Assembly: GCA_040007195.1 (NCBI GenBank)
Contig: JBDTVQ010000409.1
Coordinates: 1-6,295, forward strand
Direction: 5' to 3'
Source: JAFLBB01 sp040007195
GTDB lineage: Bacteria > Acidobacteriota > Terriglobia > Bryobacterales > Bryobacteraceae
DNA length: 6,295 bases
Of this stretch, positions 1-5,325 are shown piece by piece. Made by a program: the position numbers and the translations under genes. Numbering within the stretch: position 1 is the stretch's first letter; each line of letters starts with the position of its first letter. The notes beneath the pieces are model-generated. The model did no database searches, was not told the origin of the DNA, and was given only the letters and a program-made list of their open reading frames with translations.

Positions 1-3
1 ATC

Positions 4-1206
4 ATGCACGACTCCCGCCGCCAATTCCTCGGCACCGTGGCCACCGGCCTCGCCACCTCCCTCGCCCCCGAACGCGTCCTCGGCGCCAATGAGCGCATCC
101 GCCTCGGCATCATCGGCCCCGGCGCGCGCGGCACCGAAATCGCCCGCGAAGCCCTCCAGTGCCCCAACACCGAATTCGTCGCCGTCGCCGACATCTACAC
201 CCGCCGCCTCGAAGAGGCCAAACAGTGGGCCCCCAACGCCAAAACCTACCTCAACTACCGCGACCTTCTCGAGAACAAAGACGTCGACGCCGTCCTCATC
301 GCCACCCCCCAGCACCTCCACTGCGAACACTTCACCGCCGCCCTCGAAGCCGGCAAACACGTCTACCAGGAAAAGACCATGGCCTTCACGGTCGACCATG
401 CCAAACGCATGCGCGCGGCCTTTCAGAAGACTTCCAAACAGGTCGTCCAGGTCGGCCACCAGTCCTGCTCCTTCGGCATGGTTAAGGACGCTGAAGCCTT
501 CACCCAGTCCGGCAAACTGGGTAAAGTCACCGCCATCCACTCGCACATGTACCGCAATACGCCCCACGGCAAAGCGCAGTGGTCCCGCCCCACCTACCCC
601 GACATGACCGCCGAAAACATCCTCTGGGACAGCTTCCTGGGCGACGCCTCCAAAGTCCCCTTCGACGCCAACCGCTACATCAACTGGCGCTTCTTCTGGG
701 ACTACTCCGGCGGCAACGTCTACGAGAACATGTGCCACCAGGCAGCCTTCTGGTATCGCGTCATGAACCTCCAGATCCCAAAGGCCGTCACCATGGTCGG
801 CGGCGTCTACCTCTGGAAGGATGGCCGCGAAGTCCCCGACACCATGAACGTCTCCATGGAACTCCCCGAAGAGATCCTCTTTACATGGGACTCCGGCTTC
901 GGCAACAACCAGCTCGGCTCCGATGAAGCCATCCTCGGCACCGACGGCACCGTCCTCAAAGGCCAGCGCGTCGAATTCATCCCGCAAAAGGTGAATGCCC
1001 CCGACGCCAAGCCCGCCACCGGCTCCACGCCCAACGTCCCCCGCGCCCACATGCAGAATTTCCTCGACTCCGTCCGCGGCACGGCCAAACCCAACTGCCC
1101 CTTCGAAATCGGCTTCCGCGTCTCCATCCTCTGCCGCATGGCCGTCGAAAGCTATCGCCAAGGCCGCACCATGCGCTGGGACCCCGTCCGCGAGGAAATC
1201 CTCTAG
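4..1206 (+). CDS. Gfo/Idh/MocA family oxidoreductase with Tat-type signal
   Basis: This is a 400-residue NAD(P)-dependent oxidoreductase of the Gfo/Idh/MocA family, whose members usually act on sugars, inositols or other polyols. The N-terminus has a twin-arginine motif (SRRQFLG, residues 4-10), then a short hydrophobic stretch ending near VLGAN (25-29), so export by the Tat route is likely. The Rossmann dinucleotide loop follows at 34-43 (LGIIGPGARG), with an acidic strand end at VADIY (61-65). The family's EKP motif reads E123-K124-T125, keeping the lysine but replacing proline with threonine. The C-terminal half (about 150-400) is the substrate domain, with conserved-looking GGNVYENMCHQ at 236-246. 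The ATG at base 4 is chosen because it puts the twin arginines in the usual place; only three bases precede it, so its ribosome site is not visible. Substrate is unknown. The family call is secure; the periplasmic location is inferred from the signal. Confidence 0.93.
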   Translation: MHDSRRQFLGTVATGLATSLAPERVLGANERIRLGIIGPGARGTEIAREALQCPNTEFVAVADIYTRRLEEAKQWAPNAKTYLNYRDLLENKDVDAVLIATPQHLHCEHFTAALEAGKHVYQEKTMAFTVDHAKRMRAAFQKTSKQVVQVGHQSCSFGMVKDAEAFTQSGKLGKVTAIHSHMYRNTPHGKAQWSRPTYPDMTAENILWDSFLGDASKVPFDANRYINWRFFWDYSGGNVYENMCHQAAFWYRVMNLQIPKAVTMVGGVYLWKDGREVPDTMNVSMELPEEILFTWDSGFGNNQLGSDEAILGTDGTVLKGQRVEFIPQKVNAPDAKPATGSTPNVPRAHMQNFLDSVRGTAKPNCPFEIGFRVSILCRMAVESYRQGRTMRWDPVREEIL

Positions 1207-1209
1207 GGG
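1205..1209 (+). promoter_or_regulatory. Shine-Dalgarno for the MeaB-type GTPase
   Basis: AGGGG lies 9 nt before the GTG at 1219 and overlaps the stop codon of the preceding oxidoreductase gene. It supports GTG as the start, since the next in-frame ATG is more than 100 codons downstream, and suggests translation follows on from the upstream gene. Confidence 0.55.
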
Positions 1210-1218
1210 CGCAGCCTC

Positions 1219-2151
1219 GTGTCCACAGAGCCGCCCGCGTCGCCCGCCTCCAGCCCCACCGCTCCTTCTCGCGCCTTGGCCGCGTCAAAAGCGACAGAGT
1301 CGCTGCGCTCCCTCGCCCGCGCCGCCACCCAAATCGAGAACCGCACCCCCGGAGCCCGCGCGCTCCTCAAGGAACTCTTCCCCCAAACCGGCCGTGCCCT
1401 CGTCGTCGGACTCACTGGCCCCCCCGGCGCTGGCAAAAGCACCCTCGCCGCCGCCCTCATCACCCATTGGCGCGCCCACGACAAGCGCGTCGCCGTCCTC
1501 GCCGTCGACCCCACCAGCCCCTTCACCGGCGGAGCCATCCTCGGCGACCGCATCCGCATGATGCAACACCACGCCGACCCCGGCGTCTTCATCCGCTCCA
1601 TGGCTACCCGGGGACGCTTAGGTGGCATCGCCGCCGCCACCTCCGACCTGTCGCTGCTCTGCGACGCCGCCGGCTACGACATCGTGCTCATTGAAACCGT
1701 CGGTGTCGGCCAGGACGAAATCGACATCGCCCGCCTCGCCGGAGTCACCGTCGTCGTCTTAGTCCCCGGCATGGGCGACAGCATCCAGGCCATCAAGTCC
1801 GGCATCCTCGAAGTCGCCGACATCTACGCCATCAATAAATCCGACCGCGACGGCGCCACCCAACTCGAACAGGAACTCCACTCCGAAGCCCCTCACGTCC
1901 CCATCGTCCGCACCGTCGCCTCCGATTCCCAAGGCATCCCCGCCCTCGCCGCAGCCATCGAATCCCACCGCCCCACCGAATCCCGCCGCATCTCCCTCTG
2001 GCGCCACCGCCTCCGCGAAATGCTCCTCGATCAACTCGCCGCCCGCATCGACGAAGTCCAACTCCAATCCGCCGCCGAAGCCGTCGCCCTCCACCACGCC
2101 GACCCCTACACCTTCATCGACGAGTGGACCCCAATCGAGAAGCCGTCCTAG
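1219..2151 (+). CDS. meaB: MeaB/ArgK-type GTPase, methylmalonyl-CoA mutase chaperone
   Basis: This 310-residue P-loop GTPase belongs to the G3E MeaB/ArgK/MMAA group. Known members bind adenosylcobalamin-dependent methylmalonyl-CoA mutase, use GTP hydrolysis to gate cofactor loading and protect the mutase from inactivation. Visible motifs are the Walker A loop GPPGAGKST (67-75), the VDPTSPFTGGAILGDRIRM block (96-114) typical of this group, the Walker B/switch region ETVGVGQDE (159-167) and the NKSD guanine-specificity motif (206-209). The first 25 or so residues are Ala/Pro/Ser-rich and probably disordered. Length is close to the roughly 330 residues of characterised MeaB/ArgK proteins. It starts with GTG, 12 nt after the previous stop, so it may be cotranscribed with the oxidoreductase. 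In many genomes the mutase genes lie next door; none is present here. Some homologues serve other B12-dependent acyl-CoA mutases, so the exact partner is open. Confidence 0.95.
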   Translation: MSTEPPASPASSPTAPSRALAASKATESLRSLARAATQIENRTPGARALLKELFPQTGRALVVGLTGPPGAGKSTLAAALITHWRAHDKRVAVLAVDPTSPFTGGAILGDRIRMMQHHADPGVFIRSMATRGRLGGIAAATSDLSLLCDAAGYDIVLIETVGVGQDEIDIARLAGVTVVVLVPGMGDSIQAIKSGILEVADIYAINKSDRDGATQLEQELHSEAPHVPIVRTVASDSQGIPALAAAIESHRPTESRRISLWRHRLREMLLDQLAARIDEVQLQSAAEAVALHHADPYTFIDEWTPIEKPS

Positions 2152-2204
2152 TTCTCCGACATTCCCAAAAACCAGCGCATGCTAGCTGGCCTCGAACGCC
2201 CCGA

Positions 2205-2213
2205 TGCTATACT
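2205..2213 (+). promoter_or_regulatory. Extended -10 promoter candidate before the PhyH-like gene
   Basis: TGCTATACT matches an extended -10 element (TGn followed by TATAAT with one mismatch). The best -35 at normal spacing (CTGGCC, 2186-2191) matches only 3 of 6 positions, which an extended -10 can tolerate. Transcription would begin near 2220, downstream of the ATG at 2179 and just upstream of the strong Shine-Dalgarno at 2228. It lies in the 87-nt gap after the GTPase gene. This is a motif match only, and the genus's promoter consensus is not known to me. Confidence 0.4.
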
Positions 2214-2227
2214 CCACGCAAATGCAC

Positions 2228-2233
2228 GGAGGG
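2228..2233 (+). promoter_or_regulatory. Strong Shine-Dalgarno pointing to a CTG start
   Basis: GGAGGG is the strongest ribosome binding sequence in the window. It sits 5 nt before an in-frame CTG at 2239 and has no in-frame ATG, GTG or TTG at a usable distance. The ATG at 2179 lies upstream of it and has no recognisable Shine-Dalgarno of its own. Confidence 0.5.
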
Positions 2234-2238
2234 ATTCC

Positions 2239-2979
2239 CTGAACCCGCTCGAACAGTACCGCCAGCGCGGCTTCCTCGCCCAATCCTCGCCGCTCGCTGA
2301 CCCATCCGTCCTGCCCGCCTTGCTCGCCGACGAACCCCTCTTCACCCGCGAACTCGCGTCCTTCCAGTCAGGAGGCCGCCACGCCGTGCCCTACCTCCTC
2401 ACCGATGCCATCCACCGCGTCGCGCAAGACCCCGCCCTCCTCTCCTCCGTCGAAGCTCTCCTCGGCACCCGCGAATGGGTCATGTGGGGCCCCAACATCC
2501 GCCGCGCCACACCAAATCAGGCCAACCTCTGGCACGTCGATCTCGAAAGCCTCCTCTGGCCCACCATCACAGTCGCCATCGGCCTCGCCGGCTGCACCCC
2601 GCAATCGGCCACCTGGTGCATCCCCGGCACCCATCTCCGCCAACAGGCGCCCCCGCTCACCGAAGCCGCCGTCCTCTCCCACGGCCCCCCCGAACAGATC
2701 TCGGACTTCGCCAATGGCCGCTTCTACGTGTTCGACGCCCGCGTCTGGCACCGGGGCGATCCCGCCTTCTCCCGCGACCGCGTCGTGCTTTTCCTCCACT
2801 ACCAGCGAGCCGCCGACCCGCGAATCCCCCTCATGGACGACTACGTCCTCCAAACCTGGAAGCCCGAACCCGCGCCCTACTTCACGCCCATCGACAGCGC
2901 CCGTGTGCCCACCGTCCTGGCGGCTCAGCCATGGAAGCATCGAATCTCTCGCTGGATATCGAGGGTGCGCCGCCAATGA
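2239..2979 (+). CDS. Phytanoyl-CoA dioxygenase (PhyH)-like Fe(II)/2-oxoglutarate oxygenase
   Basis: This looks like a non-haem Fe(II), 2-oxoglutarate-dependent oxygenase of the PhyH superfamily, which hydroxylates or otherwise oxidises small molecules. Counting from CTG, it is 246 residues with an iron-binding HxD at H99/D101 (NLWHVDLES), a PGTH turn at about 129-132, the distal ligand H171 (VWHRGD) and the 2-oxoglutarate-binding Arg candidate R181, ten residues later. It is soluble, with a basic C-terminus (SRWISRVRRQ). The start at CTG 2239 is chosen because GGAGGG precedes it by 5 nt and the family-like LEQYRQRGF segment begins almost at once. The longer alternative begins at ATG 2179 and gives 266 residues. 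The stop overlaps the glycosyltransferase start by 4 nt, so the two are probably translationally coupled. That pairing suggests oxidative tailoring of a glycan or metabolite, but the substrate cannot be read from sequence. The family is fairly sure and the start less so. Confidence 0.82.
   Translation: MNPLEQYRQRGFLAQSSPLADPSVLPALLADEPLFTRELASFQSGGRHAVPYLLTDAIHRVAQDPALLSSVEALLGTREWVMWGPNIRRATPNQANLWHVDLESLLWPTITVAIGLAGCTPQSATWCIPGTHLRQQAPPLTEAAVLSHGPPEQISDFANGRFYVFDARVWHRGDPAFSRDRVVLFLHYQRAADPRIPLMDDYVLQTWKPEPAPYFTPIDSARVPTVLAAQPWKHRISRWISRVRRQ
2961..2965 (+). promoter_or_regulatory. Shine-Dalgarno for the glycosyltransferase, inside the PhyH-like gene
   Basis: GAGGG lies 10 nt before the ATG at 2976 within the end of the upstream gene. 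It favours ATG 2976 over the in-frame ATG at 2931, which has only a weak purine stretch before it and would add 15 residues ahead of the conserved first beta strand. Confidence 0.45.
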
Positions 2980-3842
2980 TCAGCTGCATCATGGCCGCCC
3001 ACAACGCCGCCCCAACCATCGCCGCCTCCATCGAGTCCGCCCTCCGGCAAACACACCGCGATCTTGAGCTGATCATCGTCGACGATGGCTCCACAGACGA
3101 AACACCTGCCATCCTCACCGCTGTAGCAGACCCGCGCGTGGTCGTCCTCACCCAGCCCTGCCACGGCCCATCGGCCGCTCGCAATCGTGCCATCGTCCGC
3201 GCCCGCGGTGAATTCGTAGCGGTAATTGATGCCGACGACATCTGGCTGCCGCACAAACTCGAAATGCAACTCCACGCTCTCGAGCGCTTCCCCGCCGCCG
3301 CCGTCGCCTACGGCTGGACCGATTTCGTCGACGAGGAGTTGCGTCCCCTCTATCCCGACGAACGAGCCACCACGGAAGGCAGTGTGCACGAAGCGCTCCT
3401 CCGCCTGAACTTCATCAGTTGCGGCTCGAATACCCTCATGCGGCGTGCCGCGCTCGACGCCGCCGGAGGCTTCGACGAGTCGCTCCAGGCCGCCGAAGAT
3501 TGGGAATTGCACACGCGCCTCGCCGCCGGCCACCCCTTCGCTGCCGTGCCCGCCGTTGTGGTCTTATACCGCCGCTCGCCACGCTCTCTCAGCAGCCGCT
3601 TTTGGCTCATGGAACGGAACTTCCTCTCGGCCAGCCGCAAGATATTCGCCGCTGCCCCGCCACACGCCCGTCCTCTCGAATCTCAAGCCAGGGCGTCGTT
3701 CTATCGCTACCTGCTTTTGCGAGCCGCGCAAAGCACGAGCACCGCCGGTAAGTGGAAAGCTGTACCCCGATTTGCTGCGCTCGCCGCCTGGCACGACCCC
3801 TTGGGACTCCTGCGAGCTTCCTGGCAGATCTTAACCCGCTGA
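2976..3842 (+). CDS. Family 2 glycosyltransferase (GT-A fold)
   Basis: This 288-residue glycosyltransferase of family GT2 transfers a sugar from a nucleotide-sugar donor to an unknown acceptor. The protein opens directly with the first strand of the GT-A fold (ISCIMAAHNA, 2-11). The nucleotide-binding VDDGST follows at 35-40, then the GPSAARN segment (64-70), the metal-binding DADD (85-88) and the probable catalytic-base region AEDWE (173-177). The C-terminal 80 residues are Arg/Ala-rich and carry no clear transmembrane helix, so the enzyme is probably cytoplasmic or peripheral at the inner membrane. Its ATG overlaps the preceding TGA as ATGA, indicating translational coupling with the PhyH-like oxygenase. 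GT2 enzymes of this layout often build O-antigen, exopolysaccharide or glycolipid. No other polysaccharide gene is visible in the window, so the product is unknown. Confidence 0.93.
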   Translation: MISCIMAAHNAAPTIAASIESALRQTHRDLELIIVDDGSTDETPAILTAVADPRVVVLTQPCHGPSAARNRAIVRARGEFVAVIDADDIWLPHKLEMQLHALERFPAAAVAYGWTDFVDEELRPLYPDERATTEGSVHEALLRLNFISCGSNTLMRRAALDAAGGFDESLQAAEDWELHTRLAAGHPFAAVPAVVVLYRRSPRSLSSRFWLMERNFLSASRKIFAAAPPHARPLESQARASFYRYLLLRAAQSTSTAGKWKAVPRFAALAAWHDPLGLLRASWQILTR

Positions 3843-3866
3843 CGGCGCCAACAGCCCCGAAATCCA

Positions 3867-3895
3867 TTGCCGCCCCACCGGTATTTATTTCTACT
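3867..3895 (+). promoter_or_regulatory. Weak sigma-70-like promoter candidate in the 3843-3948 gap
   Basis: TTGCCG (3867-3872) and TCTACT (3890-3895) are separated by 17 nt, and each matches 4 of 6 consensus positions. They sit in a locally AT-rich patch (about 3880-3912) between the glycosyltransferase stop and the small + gene. This is suggestive only. I see no convincing terminator hairpin in this 106-nt gap. Confidence 0.25.
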
Positions 3896-3948
3896 TACTC
3901 TTCAATAACTTCCCGCCATCCTCATCCTGTCCAGCACACCTCCGTACC

Positions 3949-4443
3949 ATGCTCAAGGCGGGAGGCAAGGTTCTCCCTACTAATATGCAAGCCGGATTCG
4001 CACCTAACACCCCAATCGACGACGCCGTCGCGCGCCTCACCCGCCAATACAAGGCCGAAGGCGACATCGAACTCATGTTCATTCGCCAGATCGCCGCCGC
4101 GCAGGTCACTTACGAATCGCTCCAACGCGCCATCGACACCCTCCTTGCCGCGGCCGACCTCAACGACCTCCGCATCGACCGCCTCTCCCGCGCCAAAGCC
4201 CGCGAACAGCGCCAGCAAACAACTGCCCTGAAGGAATTGAAAGACCTCCAGCAGCGCCGCAACGCCATCGAACGCTTCCCCACGCAAACACAAGACTTTC
4301 CGCCCCTCGCCAACCACGCCGACTTCATCGGCCTCCCGTCGAAAATCAAACCCCTCCTCGGTTTCCGTAAAAGGAACTATCCAGATCCCGCCACGCTCGA
4401 CGCCTTGCTCAAAGACCTAAACCAGCCAATCCGCAGGCCATGA
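3949..4443 (+). CDS. Small helical protein of unknown function
   Basis: This predicted soluble protein has 164 residues from ATG 3949, or 152 from ATG 3985. It has no signal peptide, membrane segment or catalytic motif I recognise. Residues 20-110 look almost entirely alpha-helical, with heptad-like stretches such as ALKELKDLQQRRN (93-105) that could form a coiled coil. The tail (110-164) is Pro/Lys-rich. The pattern of a glutamine/alanine-rich helix, an ID-RL-R segment and then ALKEL resembles the C-terminal part of small acidobacterial proteins whose N-terminus carries a GP-TPEGK / LKHGLTA segment. That N-terminus is absent here; this link is from memory and tentative. Codon bias is strong after about base 4010, which supports real coding. 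Neither ATG has a well-spaced Shine-Dalgarno: GGAGG at 3961 is 19 nt before 3985. The start is therefore uncertain and function unknown. Confidence 0.7.
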   Translation: MLKAGGKVLPTNMQAGFAPNTPIDDAVARLTRQYKAEGDIELMFIRQIAAAQVTYESLQRAIDTLLAAADLNDLRIDRLSRAKAREQRQQTTALKELKDLQQRRNAIERFPTQTQDFPPLANHADFIGLPSKIKPLLGFRKRNYPDPATLDALLKDLNQPIRRP

Positions 4444-4459
4444 ACGCAACGTTCGCGTT

Positions 4460-4489
4460 ATCTGCGTGAATCTGAGTCCATCTGCGGCT
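4460..4489. repeat. Three tandem decamers, each beginning ATCTG
   Basis: ATCTGCGTGA (4460-4469), ATCTGAGTCC (4470-4479) and ATCTGCGGCT (4480-4489) follow each other without a gap, sharing ATCTG and period 10. The preceding CGTTCGCGTT (4450-4459) may be a degenerate fourth unit. The array occupies about half of the 65-nt gap between two convergent genes. It resembles short ATCTGCG / ATCTGTG-type intergenic repeats that I recall from many environmental bacterial genomes; that recognition is from memory. Function is unknown. Confidence 0.55.
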
Positions 4490-4508
4490 AATTATTCTGA
4501 CGCGACTC

Positions 4509-5303
4509 CTAATACAGTGACAACTCGACCGGAGCACCCACCCCCACTCCCAGTATCTTGGCGGCCGAACCCTGATTCGCAACAACTTCAAGATATCCGG
4601 AACTCCCCACAATCACCGCCGTCTCCCCAATCCCGCCCTCTGAATAGTGCCGGATCAGCCGCTCCACCCGCACCACGCCCGGTATCATCACAAACGGCCT
4701 CTCTAACACCGCCGGAAACTCACTTACTAACAAATTAGTAATCAAATTCCCAAACCGGTCGATCCGCAGCACCGTCCCCTGCCACACCCGATGTCCCGTC
4801 CGCACAGGCTTCTCCGCCTGAGGCCGCAAATAGTCCTCAATCACCGGACCCACCTGCGCCGCCTTCACGCCCTTCGCCAAATGCGCCGCCACCGGAGCGA
4901 ACACGTCCCGCCCATGAAACGTCGCGCTCATCTGTTTCCCGAATAGCTTCTGATTGGTGATGTGCCGCACCTTCGGCTTGGCCGCGGCCTTCGCCCCGCC
5001 ATACACTAGCGCCAGCACCCCATTGTCCGGCCCCACAAAATAATGCCCCCCGGCTTCCACCAGAATCGGCCGCCGCTCGCTGCCCACCCCCGGATCCACC
5101 ACCACCACATGCACCGTCTTCTTCGGAAAATAGGACCAGGCTTCGCTCACCTGGAACGCCCCTTCGTTCACTGCAAACGGAGGCACATCGTGTGTGATAT
5201 CCACCACCGTCGCCCGTGGCGCCAGTGACAAGATCACCCCTTTCATGACCCCAACGTAGTGGTCCGTTAGTCCAAAGTCCGTAGTGAGCGTGATGATGGG
5301 CAT
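4509..5303 (-). CDS. S-adenosyl-L-methionine hydroxide adenosyltransferase (DUF62/SAM_adeno_trans)
   Basis: This 264-residue enzyme belongs to the DUF62 family, relatives of fluorinase and chlorinase. Characterised members use water/hydroxide to split S-adenosyl-L-methionine into adenosine and L-methionine. Residues 1-11 (MPIITLTTDFG) and LTDHYVGVMKG (12-22) are the family's opening SAM-binding signature. VVVDPGVGSERR (67-78) and SATFHGRDVFAPVAAHLAKG (126-145) follow. D70, R77 and H130 have the spacing of the Asp-Arg-His triad described for hydrolytic members and favour hydroxide over halide chemistry. The second domain begins near 175, with IDRFGNLITN at 181-190. Length is normal and the protein looks cytosolic. 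The ATG has no evident Shine-Dalgarno. It is the only - strand gene, convergent with the small helical protein gene and divergent from the cysteine desulfurase. The family assignment is very secure; its physiological purpose is unclear throughout the family. Confidence 0.96.
   Translation of the reverse strand: MPIITLTTDFGLTDHYVGVMKGVILSLAPRATVVDITHDVPPFAVNEGAFQVSEAWSYFPKKTVHVVVVDPGVGSERRPILVEAGGHYFVGPDNGVLALVYGGAKAAAKPKVRHITNQKLFGKQMSATFHGRDVFAPVAAHLAKGVKAAQVGPVIEDYLRPQAEKPVRTGHRVWQGTVLRIDRFGNLITNLLVSEFPAVLERPFVMIPGVVRVERLIRHYSEGGIGETAVIVGSSGYLEVVANQGSAAKILGVGVGAPVELSLY
4724..4741. repeat. Perfect 7-bp inverted repeat within the DUF62 gene
   Basis: TTACTAA, a CAAA loop and TTAGTAA form a perfect AT-only-except-one-pair stem inside the coding region, over the codons for the conserved TNLL segment (about residues 189-192). 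The patch uses TTA and AAT codons that are rare elsewhere in the window. It lacks the U-tract of an intrinsic terminator, so chance or a minor RNA structure is most likely. Confidence 0.3.
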
Positions 5304-5313
5304 TACAATAAAA

Positions 5314-5318
5314 GAAGG
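5314..5318 (+). promoter_or_regulatory. Shine-Dalgarno for the cysteine desulfurase GTG start
   Basis: GAAGG lies 7 nt before the GTG at 5326, immediately ahead of the conserved NRYYFDHNATTP opening. It favours this GTG over two in-frame ATGs at 5293 and 5296, which lack a clear ribosome site and would place the start inside the divergent gene. Confidence 0.55.
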
Positions 5319-5325
5319 CCTGCGA

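Noticed and set aside
89..607. Long alternative frames inside the oxidoreductase and other + genes with Ala/Pro/Ser/Arg-rich products
   Set aside because: These are compositional shadows of C-rich third positions, with no domain, ribosome site or codon bias of their own.
2222..2242. A six-codon mini-ORF (MHGGIP) whose TGA overlaps the proposed CTG start
   Set aside because: It would need its own ribosome site, contains the Shine-Dalgarno within itself and shows no leader-peptide features. It is most likely chance.
2475..2975. An in-frame upstream extension of the glycosyltransferase by up to 167 residues
   Set aside because: It translates the PhyH-like gene out of frame into an Arg/Pro/His-rich low-complexity sequence. 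The GT-A fold begins at 2976, which has its own Shine-Dalgarno.
4443..4459. AACGC / GCGTT 5-bp stem with a 7-nt loop at the end of the small helical protein gene, considered as a terminator
   Set aside because: The stem is short and no T-tract follows on either side, so it does not qualify as an intrinsic terminator.
5304..5309. TACAAT as a -10 element for the cysteine desulfurase
   Set aside because: RNA would start at about 5316, inside the Shine-Dalgarno at 5314-5318, and no -35 lies at proper spacing.
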